Below are positions 1 through 8,483 of a stretch of 64,000 nucleotides of DNA, piece after piece; the stretch's first letter is position 1; each line of letters opens with the position of its first letter. This stretch comes from Thermoproteota archaeon (GTDB lineage Archaea > Thermoproteota > Thermoprotei_A > Sulfolobales > Ignisphaeraceae), in assembly GCA_030550585.1 (NCBI GenBank), contig JAUQPB010000002.1, positions 20,001 to 84,000 of the forward strand. Direction: 5' to 3'. The translations under genes were made by a program, and so were the position numbers. The notes under the pieces are model-generated. The model was not told the DNA's origin and did no database searches. It saw nothing but the letters and a program-made list of their open reading frames with translations.

Positions 1-1105
<1,105 letters not shown>

Positions 1106-1188
1106 GGTGGGGCTGGGTATAAGCGGGTCTGCACAGCGCTCATCAGCTCTCTTTGTAAGGTGGATCTTCTTTGATGTGGGCTATACCC

Positions 1189-1200
1189 TTATTTTTCTCC
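1189..1200 (+). terminator. T-rich candidate terminator after 23S rRNA
   Basis: A pyrimidine-rich tract (TTATTTTTCTCC) lies about 85 bases after the inferred 23S end and before the next gene. Archaeal RNA polymerase terminates at such T-tracts. This is seen in sequence only; there is no other support. Confidence 0.35.
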
Positions 1201-1260
1201 TGTTGCAATAACCTGGCTTAGACGGGTTTGTAGCTAAATGTCTGTAGGGGTGTGGGTTTC

Positions 1261-1548
1261 ATGTCCATAGATCAACAAGTGGGTGAGAAGCAGAAAGATG
1301 CTAAAAAGGCTTGGATACAAAAGATGGTGAGAAGTGCCAAGCTTCATCATAAGCTTTGCCCATTTTATGATAGGAAGAAGAGGCTTTGTTTTCTCAAGCT
1401 TGGAGAGAAGTGTGCACTTGATGGAAGGTTTGAAAACTGTTCAATATTCATTGGGTTTCTTGAGAGAAGATATGATGAGATTGTTGCAGCGGGTAAGCCT
1501 CTTCCAATAGATTTTGAGGATCCTCTGGTCCAGTTTGGTGTTTCATAG
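1261..1548 (+). CDS. conserved-type small Cys-rich protein, function unknown
   Basis: A basic protein of about 95 residues with four cysteines (CPFY, LCFLK, KCAL, NCSIF) spaced as in a small metal-binding or disulfide-stabilised fold. The ORF track starts at a GTG at 1252; the ATG at 1261 is also possible and was chosen. It ends just before argS, so it is probably co-transcribed with it. I do not recognise the family and assign no function. Confidence 0.7.
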   Translation: MSIDQQVGEKQKDAKKAWIQKMVRSAKLHHKLCPFYDRKKRLCFLKLGEKCALDGRFENCSIFIGFLERRYDEIVAAGKPLPIDFEDPLVQFGVS

Positions 1549-1550
1549 CC

Positions 1551-3437
1551 ATGTGTGCTAATCCTCTAGAGGATGTTAGGGTATGTATAGCGGATTCGCT
1601 GGGGGTTCCAATAGATAGTGTGAGGATGGGGTTTGATATACCTAGAGAGGAGTTTGGGGACATTTCAATAGTTTTGTCGAAGGCTATGATAGAAAGGGAT
1701 AAGGTTTCTCTTGATAGGCTTAGAGGCTGTAGGTTTGTATCTCAAGCAGATTTGAAGGGGATATACCTAAACATTTTTTTGGATAGAGAAAGGTTTACAC
1801 AGCTGGTTTTAAGCTATGTTGTGGGCAGGGAGGATTACGGTGTCTGTAGAGAGGGTAGGCAGAGGAACATTGTTGTGGAGTATGTTTCTGCAAATCCCAT
1901 ACACCCACTGCACATAGGGGCGGCGAGAAATGCTGCTTTAGGAAGCTTTATAGCGAGGATTCTCAGAGCCTTTGGAAACAATGTTCAGACAAGGTTCTAT
2001 ATAAACGATGCTGGAAGGCAAACAGCTATAGTTGCTCTAGGGTTCAAGCTTCTCAAGGAGTTTGAGAAGCCGGCTAATATGAAGCCCGATCACTGGATTG
2101 GGCTTGTGTATGCTATAACAAATACTGTTGCCGAGATTCAGAGGGTTAAGAAAGAGCTTGAAAAGGCGAGTGGGGAAGAGGTGAAGAAACTGAAGAGCGA
2201 GCTCGATGAGCTTATGGTTGATGCTGCAAGGCTATACAGCATAGCTCCGGATGCATTTAACGTTATATCAGAGGCTATGAAGAGTATAGACTTTGAAGAG
2301 GAGGTATCGAGAATAATGAAAGAGTATGAAGAGGGAGAACCAAGCACTGTATCTCTTGTTAGAAGCATAATAAACATGTGTATAGAGGGATTCAAAGAAA
2401 CTCTAAAAAGATTTGGCGTAGAGATAGAGGTCTGGGACTGGGAAAGCGACTTAATATGGAGTGGCGAGGTAGAGAAAATATTAAGAGAGCTAAGAAAAAG
2501 GGCAACGATGCACAAAGGGGCGTTGGCGATAGACTTCAAAGAGATAGACAGAGAGGACATTAGAGAGAGGCTCAGAATAGAAAAAGGCTTGGAAATACCA
2601 CCGTTAATAATACAGAGAAGCGATGGAACGACACTCTACACGGTAAGAGACATTGCATATACTCTAAAAAAATTCAGAGAATTCAACGCGGATACAGTAA
2701 TAAATGTAATCGCATCAGAGCAAAAGTTGCCGCAATCACAGCTGAGACTAGCGCTATACATGCTGGGCTATACAAGAGAGGCTGAAAACCTTATTCACTA
2801 TAGCTATGAGATTGTAAATGTTGAGGGTGCAAAGATGAGTTCTAGAAGGGGAAGGATAATAACATTGGATGAGATAATGAATGAGGCTAAGAGAAGGGTT
2901 TTGATGGAACTTGAGAAGAGAGGTGGAGGATCGGAGGAGATAGCAGAGAAAGTAGGTATAGCAGCAATAAAATTCTACCTACTGTCAGTATCCCCATCAA
3001 GACCAGTGAAATTTGCATGGGACTCTGTTCTAAACTTTGAAAGAAACTCTGCTCCCTACCTACTATACACATATGCTAGGACAGAAGGGATATTCAGAAA
3101 AGCGAGAGAGCTGGGGATAGAGCTAGACTGGGCTAAAATGCTTCAGAAAATCGATAAGAGGCTTGCTGAAACTGCTAGAAGATGGAGACTGGTAAAGCTA
3201 GTTGCATCATTTCCAGACATTATGTATAAGAGCTATAAAGAGTTAGACCCATCACCACTAGCTATATACACTCTGAAAATAGCCGATGAATTCAATACTT
3301 GGTATGATGAGGAGCCAATAGTGCTTGAGAAAGATGAGAGTCTGAGAGACTCGAAAATACTGCTGGTGTATGCTGTAAACAAAGTGCTTAGAAACTCTCT
3401 CCAGATGCTAGGCATAGAGCCGATAGAAAGAATGTAA
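1551..3437 (+). CDS. argS: arginyl-tRNA synthetase
   Basis: A class I aminoacyl-tRNA synthetase that charges tRNA-Arg in the cytoplasm. The protein has 628 residues, normal for the family. The HIGH-type signature reads HPLHIGAARN (around residues 121-130) and the KMSKS-type loop reads KMSSRRG (around 426). The C-terminal helical domain includes the typical SAPYLLYTYAR segment, and the N-terminal Add1-type domain precedes the catalytic core. The ATG at 1551 follows the upstream ORF by 2 bases, suggesting co-transcription. Confidence 0.97.
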   Translation: MCANPLEDVRVCIADSLGVPIDSVRMGFDIPREEFGDISIVLSKAMIERDKVSLDRLRGCRFVSQADLKGIYLNIFLDRERFTQLVLSYVVGREDYGVCREGRQRNIVVEYVSANPIHPLHIGAARNAALGSFIARILRAFGNNVQTRFYINDAGRQTAIVALGFKLLKEFEKPANMKPDHWIGLVYAITNTVAEIQRVKKELEKASGEEVKKLKSELDELMVDAARLYSIAPDAFNVISEAMKSIDFEEEVSRIMKEYEEGEPSTVSLVRSIINMCIEGFKETLKRFGVEIEVWDWESDLIWSGEVEKILRELRKRATMHKGALAIDFKEIDREDIRERLRIEKGLEIPPLIIQRSDGTTLYTVRDIAYTLKKFREFNADTVINVIASEQKLPQSQLRLALYMLGYTREAENLIHYSYEIVNVEGAKMSSRRGRIITLDEIMNEAKRRVLMELEKRGGGSEEIAEKVGIAAIKFYLLSVSPSRPVKFAWDSVLNFERNSAPYLLYTYARTEGIFRKARELGIELDWAKMLQKIDKRLAETARRWRLVKLVASFPDIMYKSYKELDPSPLAIYTLKIADEFNTWYDEEPIVLEKDESLRDSKILLVYAVNKVLRNSLQMLGIEPIERM

Positions 3438-3439
3438 AG

Positions 3440-3679
3440 GTGGCGAAAACAATGAGCGAATGCACAAGCACTGCATCTATATATGATATTGAGGGTTTTG
3501 CGATGGCAGGTCTTGTAGTAGAATCTAGATATTTATCATGTGGAAAAAGAAAAGAGAGGGTAGTCGTTAAGCTAGCAGATGGTAGAAGCGTGTGTAGTGA
3601 ATGCATAGAAACAAAATTTATTGAAACGACAAAAAAGGTTGTCGAGTTATACAAGGCATTTAGGCTGTTGCAGAAATGA
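3440..3679 (+). CDS. small protein of unknown function downstream of argS
   Basis: A 79-residue protein starting at GTG 3440, two bases after the argS stop; ATG 3452 is an alternative start. It has three cysteines (SCGKRK, VCSECIE) that could bind a metal, then a helical C terminus. No family is recognised. Its TGA stop lies inside the C box of the C/D sRNA candidate that follows. Confidence 0.6.
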   Translation: MAKTMSECTSTASIYDIEGFAMAGLVVESRYLSCGKRKERVVVKLADGRSVCSECIETKFIETTKKVVELYKAFRLLQK

Positions 3680-3733
3680 TGAATGGTATTACCACAGAGC
3701 CGCAAGCGATGAAGAAGACACTAGACACTGAAT
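3674..3733 (+). ncRNA. candidate C/D box sRNA
   Basis: The order of boxes is C ATGATGA (3676), a 12-nt guide, D' CAGA (3695, one mismatch), C' GCGATGA (3706, one mismatch), a 15-nt guide, then D CTGA (3728). This is the layout of an archaeal 2'-O-methylation guide RNA, which binds L7Ae, Nop5 and fibrillarin. The C box overlaps the stop codon of the upstream ORF. It is weaker than the other three candidates because the internal boxes are degenerate and the second guide is long. Confidence 0.5.
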
Positions 3734-3743
3734 CATATTGTCA

Positions 3744-3762
3744 GCTATAAATTTATAAACCT
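3744..3762 (+). promoter_or_regulatory. TATA promoter for the TFS-like gene
   Basis: The sequence AAATTTATAAACC is a good archaeal TATA box. Initiation would be expected about 25 bases downstream, near 3780, upstream of the Shine-Dalgarno-like AGGTGGTGA at 3801. The transcript would therefore include the N-terminal zinc-ribbon codons that precede the first ATG. Confidence 0.55.
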
Positions 3763-3812
3763 TTGAAGAGAGATAGCTAGGAATCAATTAGATTTGCTTA
3801 AGGTGGTGAAAA

Positions 3813-4115
3813 ACGCAGTTTTGCCCCAAATGCGGAGGCTTAATGAAGCCAATGAAAAAAGATGACGGCTCAATGGTTTTGAAATGCAGTAAGTGTGGCT
3901 ACGAAATACCATTCTCCGGATCTTCTTCTGGAGCCGGCTATACAATGGGTATACAGACTTCATCTAGTGACAGGGTTAAAACAACTTCTGTTATCAGTGA
4001 GGGAAAGAAGATTGGGCGGAAGAAGGAGGAGATAGAGCAGGAAAAAGAGGAGTACTACAAAGAGGTTTTCCTTGATCTCCTCCGCGAGGAGGAGTATGGC
4101 GGTGAAGAAACATAG
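3813..4115 (+). CDS. TFS/RPB9-like N-terminal zinc-ribbon protein, start codon disturbed
   Basis: The reading frame gives QFCPKCGGLMKP then LKCSKCGYEI, a complete four-cysteine zinc ribbon as in the N terminus of transcription factor S and RPB9/RPA12. The C-terminal DE-containing zinc ribbon of TFS is absent; instead there is a Ser-rich linker and a charged helix. The first ATG (3843) falls after two of the four cysteines, and the frame is closed by a stop at 3807, so no standard start precedes the ribbon. Either ACG 3813 initiates, or the A5 run at 3809-3813 has one extra base: with four A's the frame reads GTG AAA ACG CAG TTT TGC. Confidence 0.75.
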   Translation, partial: TQFCPKCGGLMKPMKKDDGSMVLKCSKCGYEIPFSGSSSGAGYTMGIQTSSSDRVKTTSVISEGKKIGRKKEEIEQEKEEYYKEVFLDLLREEEYGGEET

Positions 4116-4189
4116 ATATTGATGTTGAAAACAGCCTAAAGAGGTTTGCTGATAAGGCTGAAAAGGAGTCTGACAAAATATATAACAAG

Positions 4190-5014
4190 TTGATTGGTAG
4201 GATAGGCTCCAAGAAATCAATTGCAATAATATATTGCGGATCTGTAGAAGGTGTTGCAAGGCATTTAGAATCAATTCTAAGGATATCAAGGCCCGGAACC
4301 AATCTATTGACAATGCACGGAGATTATATACATAATATAATGCTACCCTATGTAAGTGAATCCATAGACCAGGCATTGATTTTCTCACACAGTCTTGCAA
4401 CCTCATGTCTACTGAGAGCGTATCAGTCATTGAAACTTCTAGGCATAGACCTTTTGGCAGTTGTTTCAAAACCAACTGGTGTAGAAAGACCTTTGAAATT
4501 TGACGAGGAGAACATTATAGAAATTGATGAAAATGTGTACAGAGTAGCTACAACTTTGGCAAGTATAAAAATCGGTGTTGAACTTGGCGGCAGCATTCAA
4601 AGAATTAAAAGAATGGAGCAGGAGGTGACACTCTCTAGCATAGTTGGGGATATAATAAAGAAGTTTCGTGAAGATGCTGATAAGGTCAGGGAATGCGAAT
4701 TGATTGCAACTACACACTCTATGCTAAGTGTCGCAGAAGAGCTTGGAGATATAGGCTACCTGTATACTACAGTCGATAAATTACACAAGCTTATAATGAT
4801 TGCAAGAAGTGTTGGGATATTCTATACAACAGCAGAGGAACACATTGTGAGAGAGACAATAATAAATGTAAAGAGGTTGGCTATGCAGAAAAGCTTTGTA
4901 GAGATAAAAGTCAATACAGATCCCTTTACAGCACCATTATATGGATTGATCATAGCTTCTTACATTTCGTTGAAGAATCTTCGTGGAGAAGAGAGTACGA
5001 GATTAACTATATAA
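4190..5014 (+). CDS. protein of unknown function, start uncertain
   Basis: A 274-residue protein from TTG 4190. The alternation of hydrophobic strands and helices (KSIAIIYCGSVEGVA, then GDYIHN, SHSLATS) is reminiscent of a Rossmann-like or SIS-type sugar-phosphate fold, but I see no diagnostic motif. The open frame extends upstream to 4106 and encodes a plausible amphipathic helix without any ATG, GTG or TTG. A frame with one fewer A near 4105-4110 would begin at GTG 4102. The true N terminus is therefore probably upstream of 4190. Confidence 0.6.
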   Translation: MIGRIGSKKSIAIIYCGSVEGVARHLESILRISRPGTNLLTMHGDYIHNIMLPYVSESIDQALIFSHSLATSCLLRAYQSLKLLGIDLLAVVSKPTGVERPLKFDEENIIEIDENVYRVATTLASIKIGVELGGSIQRIKRMEQEVTLSSIVGDIIKKFREDADKVRECELIATTHSMLSVAEELGDIGYLYTTVDKLHKLIMIARSVGIFYTTAEEHIVRETIINVKRLAMQKSFVEIKVNTDPFTAPLYGLIIASYISLKNLRGEESTRLTI

Positions 5015-5061
5015 GCTTTTAGACTCTGCACAAAAACTAGATATCTAGGCTTGAATGTGGC

Positions 5062-5137
5062 GCCGGGGTAGCTCAGCTGGTAGAGCGCGGGGCTGTTAAC
5101 CCCGTGGTCGGAGGTTCGAATCCTCCCCCCGGCGCCA
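5062..5137 (+). tRNA. tRNA-Asn (anticodon GTT)
   Basis: Full cloverleaf: acceptor GCCGGGG/CCCCGGC, TA at 8-9, D arm, anticodon stem CGGGG/CCCCG around loop CTGTTAA, T arm GGAGG TTCGAAT CCTCC, discriminator G, and an encoded CCA. No intron is present. Confidence 0.97.
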
Positions 5138-5152
5138 AACCAATGTTGTCAA

Positions 5153-5207
5153 GTTATGATGAGGCTCGAAAGGGTTGATTCGTGATAGACTCGCGCAGGT
5201 CTGAACC
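5153..5207 (+). ncRNA. C/D box sRNA
   Basis: The boxes and spacing are canonical: C ATGATGA (5156), a 12-nt guide, D' TTGA (5175, one mismatch), a 3-nt spacer, C' GTGATAG (5182), an exact 12-nt guide, and D CTGA (5201). The double-guide arrangement with 12-nt guides matches archaeal 2'-O-methylation sRNAs. It lies between tRNA-Asn and ubiX, ending a few bases before the ubiX start. Targets were not found by eye in the rRNA part in this window. Confidence 0.75.
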
Positions 5208-5209
5208 CT

Positions 5210-5830
5210 ATGAAGATTTTCCTTGGGGTTACCGGTGCTAGTGGATGTGTTATAGCATTGCGGTTAGCAGAGGTTCTGAATGGCTTTGGTCACGAGGTTT
5301 ATTCGGTGGTTTCTGAGAATGCACTCGTTGTTGCTGATTATGAGTGCAAAAATAGGGCTTGGTTCCTAGATAAGATAAAAAACTTTTCAAAAGTTCTCTA
5401 TAGTGAGAAAGATCTTCATGTAGATATTGCTAGCAGTAGCAACGCTCTTGATGCATACATAATTGCACCAGCATCAATAAAGACCATTGCAATGATTATC
5501 AACGGGTTGGCTGATAACCTAATTGTAAGAGCCTCTTTAATAGGGTTGCGGATGAAGAAACCTGTGGTAGCTGTTGTTAGAGAGGCCCCTCTTGGAATTG
5601 TGGAACTCAAAGTTCTTCTCAATGCGGCTGAACTTGGCATATCGATTGTGCCTGCTGTTATAGGTTTTTACTCATATCCCCAGAGTCTCAGAGATGTTGT
5701 AGACTTTATAGTAGGCAAGGTGCTCGATCTTTTAGGTATAGAGCATAATCTGTATAGAAGATGGGGAGGCTCTAGAGATCCTCAAATCCGAGATCCTTGC
5801 GAATACCTCTACGACTCAGCAAGTTCTTGA
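5210..5830 (+). CDS. ubiX: UbiX/Pad1-type flavin prenyltransferase
   Basis: A 206-residue flavoprotein that starts with the family signature GVTGASG and contains the central IIAPASIKTIAMI segment and the VVAVVREAPLG region, all typical of UbiX. It prenylates FMN to make the cofactor of UbiD-type decarboxylases. No ubiD lies in the window. The 3' end overlaps the convergent gene on the minus strand by about 59 bases. Confidence 0.9.
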   Translation: MKIFLGVTGASGCVIALRLAEVLNGFGHEVYSVVSENALVVADYECKNRAWFLDKIKNFSKVLYSEKDLHVDIASSSNALDAYIIAPASIKTIAMIINGLADNLIVRASLIGLRMKKPVVAVVREAPLGIVELKVLLNAAELGISIVPAVIGFYSYPQSLRDVVDFIVGKVLDLLGIEHNLYRRWGGSRDPQIRDPCEYLYDSASS

Positions 5831-6287
5831 GGCTGTCTGAACCCTCTCGCCTCTCAACCTCCTTCAAAAACTCATCCTCAGACTTCTCACTACTTTTGAT
5901 GGCTGCAAGACATCTGCCATCTGGCAAGAGGTATCTATTGCTACAAGATGCATACTGACACTTGTATCCAATGCAATAGTCGTTTACCCAAGTGCACCAT
6001 GCCACGGGTTTTCCATCAACAAGCTTTATTATAAGCGCTCGTTTTGCACATCTGAATAGGGGGCACGAAGGACTGCACTGAGTTCCAATAGGCTTTGGCA
6101 CAAGCTCTTGTCTGCTCTCTCTATGCTCTACCTGTTGGCGGTGTATAGGCTTCGAATACCTATCATCTCTTCTGGTATAGCCTTCTCCTCTCGGTGCTTG
6201 GCCATATCTAGAAAATTGCTTACCTTGCTTCTCCCTACTATCATCCTTCTTACTATGCAAACGATTTTCACCATTTCCAATAGACAA
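5772..6287 (-). CDS. Cys-rich protein of unknown function
   Basis: A 171-residue protein with a basic, disordered-looking N-terminal 65 residues, then a cysteine-rich core (CSPSCPLFRC, WCTWVNDYCIGYKC, ASCSNRYLLPDGRC) that could bind zinc or an iron-sulfur cluster, and a charged C terminus. It sits 21 bases downstream of endA on the same strand and overlaps ubiX tail to tail. The family is not recognised; RNA binding is only a guess from composition. Confidence 0.65.
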   Translation of the reverse strand: MSIGNGENRLHSKKDDSREKQGKQFSRYGQAPRGEGYTRRDDRYSKPIHRQQVEHRESRQELVPKPIGTQCSPSCPLFRCAKRALIIKLVDGKPVAWCTWVNDYCIGYKCQYASCSNRYLLPDGRCLAAIKSSEKSEDEFLKEVERREGSDSLKNLLSRRGIRKDLGFEDL

Positions 6288-6308
6288 AACTTCTATTTCT
6301 GGAATATC

Positions 6309-6878
6309 CTATAACTTAACCCATTTAAAAATTATATAGCTTACAGAGTAATCCTTTTCATTTACAATAGCCAGAACAGACTTCTTTCTAACACTATGCC
6401 CCATCCTTCCAAGCCCCACTATGTCCACAGCCCTTAAATAGTCGTTGCTTGAAGCCACTGTTATAACATATGGTGCGTGCTCAAGGCCAGGGCCAAGCTC
6501 ATACACTGTAAAATCTGATCCAAATTTCATTCCACTTCTAACTATGTAACCCTGTTCCCTCAAGTGCTTAAAAACAGCATATTTTCTTTTGAACTGCGGC
6601 ATAATGCTCTCGAAGTATTTTTCAAGATCTCTGCAACTGATTCTAGATCCGCGAAGCAATGGAGTTGCTACACCCTTTTCACATAGATATAGCGACTCAT
6701 ACATTGATAGGATAAGTGGTGTGTTGTATACAGTATTTGGATTGGGTTTTGAAATGCCTAGTGGCTTGCCTATGAACATCTTGAAGAGTTTTGAGGCTTT
6801 CTCAACATCAGCTACAATACCTTTCCAGCCAACAATGTATATGCTTGTCTTTAGCTCTTCTTTGCTATGTGAAGACAT
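6309..6878 (-). CDS. endA: tRNA-splicing endonuclease subunit
   Basis: A 189-residue protein of the usual size for the crenarchaeal catalytic subunit. The C-terminal domain has the catalytic triad context: a tyrosine in DFTVYELGPG, a histidine in EHAPYVI, and a lysine in VRKKSVLAIV. It cleaves bulge-helix-bulge introns, such as the one in tRNA-Glu at 27.7 kb. Crenarchaeal enzymes are normally heteromeric, and the structural subunit is not in the window. The N terminus overlaps the end of the next upstream gene by 28 bases, suggesting one operon. Confidence 0.93.
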   Translation of the reverse strand: MSSHSKEELKTSIYIVGWKGIVADVEKASKLFKMFIGKPLGISKPNPNTVYNTPLILSMYESLYLCEKGVATPLLRGSRISCRDLEKYFESIMPQFKRKYAVFKHLREQGYIVRSGMKFGSDFTVYELGPGLEHAPYVITVASSNDYLRAVDIVGLGRMGHSVRKKSVLAIVNEKDYSVSYIIFKWVKL

Positions 6879-7537
6879 AGCAAGGCCTCGTATAGCTTAG
6901 ATACAGATCCCGCTAGATCTGCAAGATTATCTGATAACACATATGAATGCATGTCATTGTAAACACCGTTGGCAAGAATCTCATAGACATAGTTCTCTAT
7001 ACTATTCACAGCTTTGGAAACAGAATCTATCGTTTCATCAACTCTACCACTTTTTGAGGCAAGTGCGGAAAAATAGTTTGCTACAGTCTTCAAATACGAA
7101 ATTACCATATCCACTAGCTTCTGAGCCTGGATAAGAAATGCTTCATTCTCTCTCATTTTTCCCAACGACGCATTTATAAGTATTAAAACCTTGTATACAT
7201 CATGAAGGAGACTCCTAATATTATTAAGCAGGTTCATATAATGCACAGTATATGAAAACGTTGTTGAAACCTTTGCTAGGTATACATATGAGGACTCTAT
7301 AGAATCCTTACAACTATTGAACAATGCCACAGCTTTCTGAAACCTGCTTTTGACCCCCTCTAGTCTGTCTGAAATCATGTCGTCCAACATCTCTCTAAGT
7401 ATTTCGGCAAGCTGGGCAATCTTTGTAGTGGTATTGTTAAGGCTTTCTATAAGAGATTCCTCTGCTATTGACAACGGCGCAATATCTGGGCCCAGCACAT
7501 CGCTAGACAAACTGTTTTCACCATGACACATCTGCAT
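6851..7537 (-). CDS. helical coiled-coil protein (possibly PhoU/DUF47-like)
   Basis: A 228-residue protein that is almost entirely helical with heptad-like spacing. The helical bundle pattern resembles PhoU/DUF47 proteins, but no diagnostic motif is visible, so this is tentative. It overlaps endA and belongs to the minus-strand cluster 5772-8416. Confidence 0.6.
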   Translation of the reverse strand: MQMCHGENSLSSDVLGPDIAPLSIAEESLIESLNNTTTKIAQLAEILREMLDDMISDRLEGVKSRFQKAVALFNSCKDSIESSYVYLAKVSTTFSYTVHYMNLLNNIRSLLHDVYKVLILINASLGKMRENEAFLIQAQKLVDMVISYLKTVANYFSALASKSGRVDETIDSVSKAVNSIENYVYEILANGVYNDMHSYVLSDNLADLAGSVSKLYEALLCLHIAKKS

Positions 7538-7581
7538 CTGCTAGACTAGAAGCTGTAGAGAGAATATAAATGTTATCATGT

Positions 7582-7998
7582 TCATACCTCTTTAAGAAGG
7601 GATTGTACATGTGCATTGATATATTTTGCAAGGTCTTTTATCTTGGAAACCCTTTCAATCTCTTTATCAATAGCTATTTCGATGCTTGTCAAACTTTTCC
7701 TATAGGTCTCTAGCCTGCTCCAAAATTCTATCTCCTCAGTTGTGGACACTTCGTATATGAAGAATGTGAGCAGATCCAGTTTTGCAAGAGATTCTTGGTC
7801 TAGCTCCTTTAGGTTGTACTGCGCTATAGAATGGAGTGTTGCACCAAGTTTCTGAGACAAGTTCTTTAGTTTCCTCACATACTGCTCAAATGTTTTTGCA
7901 GATGAGTTGTCAAGAGGCTCTAACCTTATCCTCCTACTTTTTCTCAAATGTCTGCTATGTTCATGCACTACAGTTTCTAGTAGTGTTACTATACTCAT
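7582..7998 (-). CDS. helical protein of unknown function
   Basis: A 138-residue, mostly alpha-helical charged protein, starting at ATG close to the end of the upstream gene. Its composition is like its downstream neighbour (6851-7537), and the two may act together. The family is not recognised. Confidence 0.6.
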   Translation of the reverse strand: MSIVTLLETVVHEHSRHLRKSRRIRLEPLDNSSAKTFEQYVRKLKNLSQKLGATLHSIAQYNLKELDQESLAKLDLLTFFIYEVSTTEEIEFWSRLETYRKSLTSIEIAIDKEIERVSKIKDLAKYINAHVQSLLKEV

Positions 7999-8014
7999 TT
8001 ATTATGTCCCAAGT

Positions 8015-8416
8015 CTAGGCAGCTCTAATGGTACATATGCTATTGTCTGCTATGCCATTCTTTTTCATTAGCTCAGGATTGACATAAACAAAATTTGGAG
8101 ATGCAGAATCGTTTATCACAGCTTTCAACTTAAACCTCTTTTTACCTGCTACACTAATCTCTACATAATCTTTTATATTCAATTCTTTTGCTAGCAGTGA
8201 AGAAATTTTTGCCTCATCTTCATTAACACTATTGTCGTATAGCAATCTAAGCCGCTTCTCCTTTGCTCCCTGCTTCTTCCTAGACAAAACCTCTGAAGGC
8301 GGTGGTACAACTGCTAATAGCTTCTTCAAATCTATTTTCTCATGTTGCTCAATCTCCTCTGTAGCATCATCTTTAACATTATCGCCACTCACTTCAACAC
8401 CACCTTGGACTATCAA
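8015..8416 (-). CDS. protein of unknown function with C-terminal beta-rich domain
   Basis: A 133-residue protein with an acidic, likely disordered N-terminal third, then a KKRLRLLYD segment and a compact domain (KDYVEISVAGKKRFKLKAV) that looks beta-rich. It is first in the minus-strand cluster that runs to endA, 16 bases before the next gene. No function is assigned. Confidence 0.6.
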   Translation of the reverse strand: MIVQGGVEVSGDNVKDDATEEIEQHEKIDLKKLLAVVPPPSEVLSRKKQGAKEKRLRLLYDNSVNEDEAKISSLLAKELNIKDYVEISVAGKKRFKLKAVINDSASPNFVYVNPELMKKNGIADNSICTIRAA

Positions 8417-8483
8417 TCAAGGAATTTAGCTTTACATAAAATAAAAGTCTTTCTATCTTTAACTGCGAATTCATTTTCTAACC

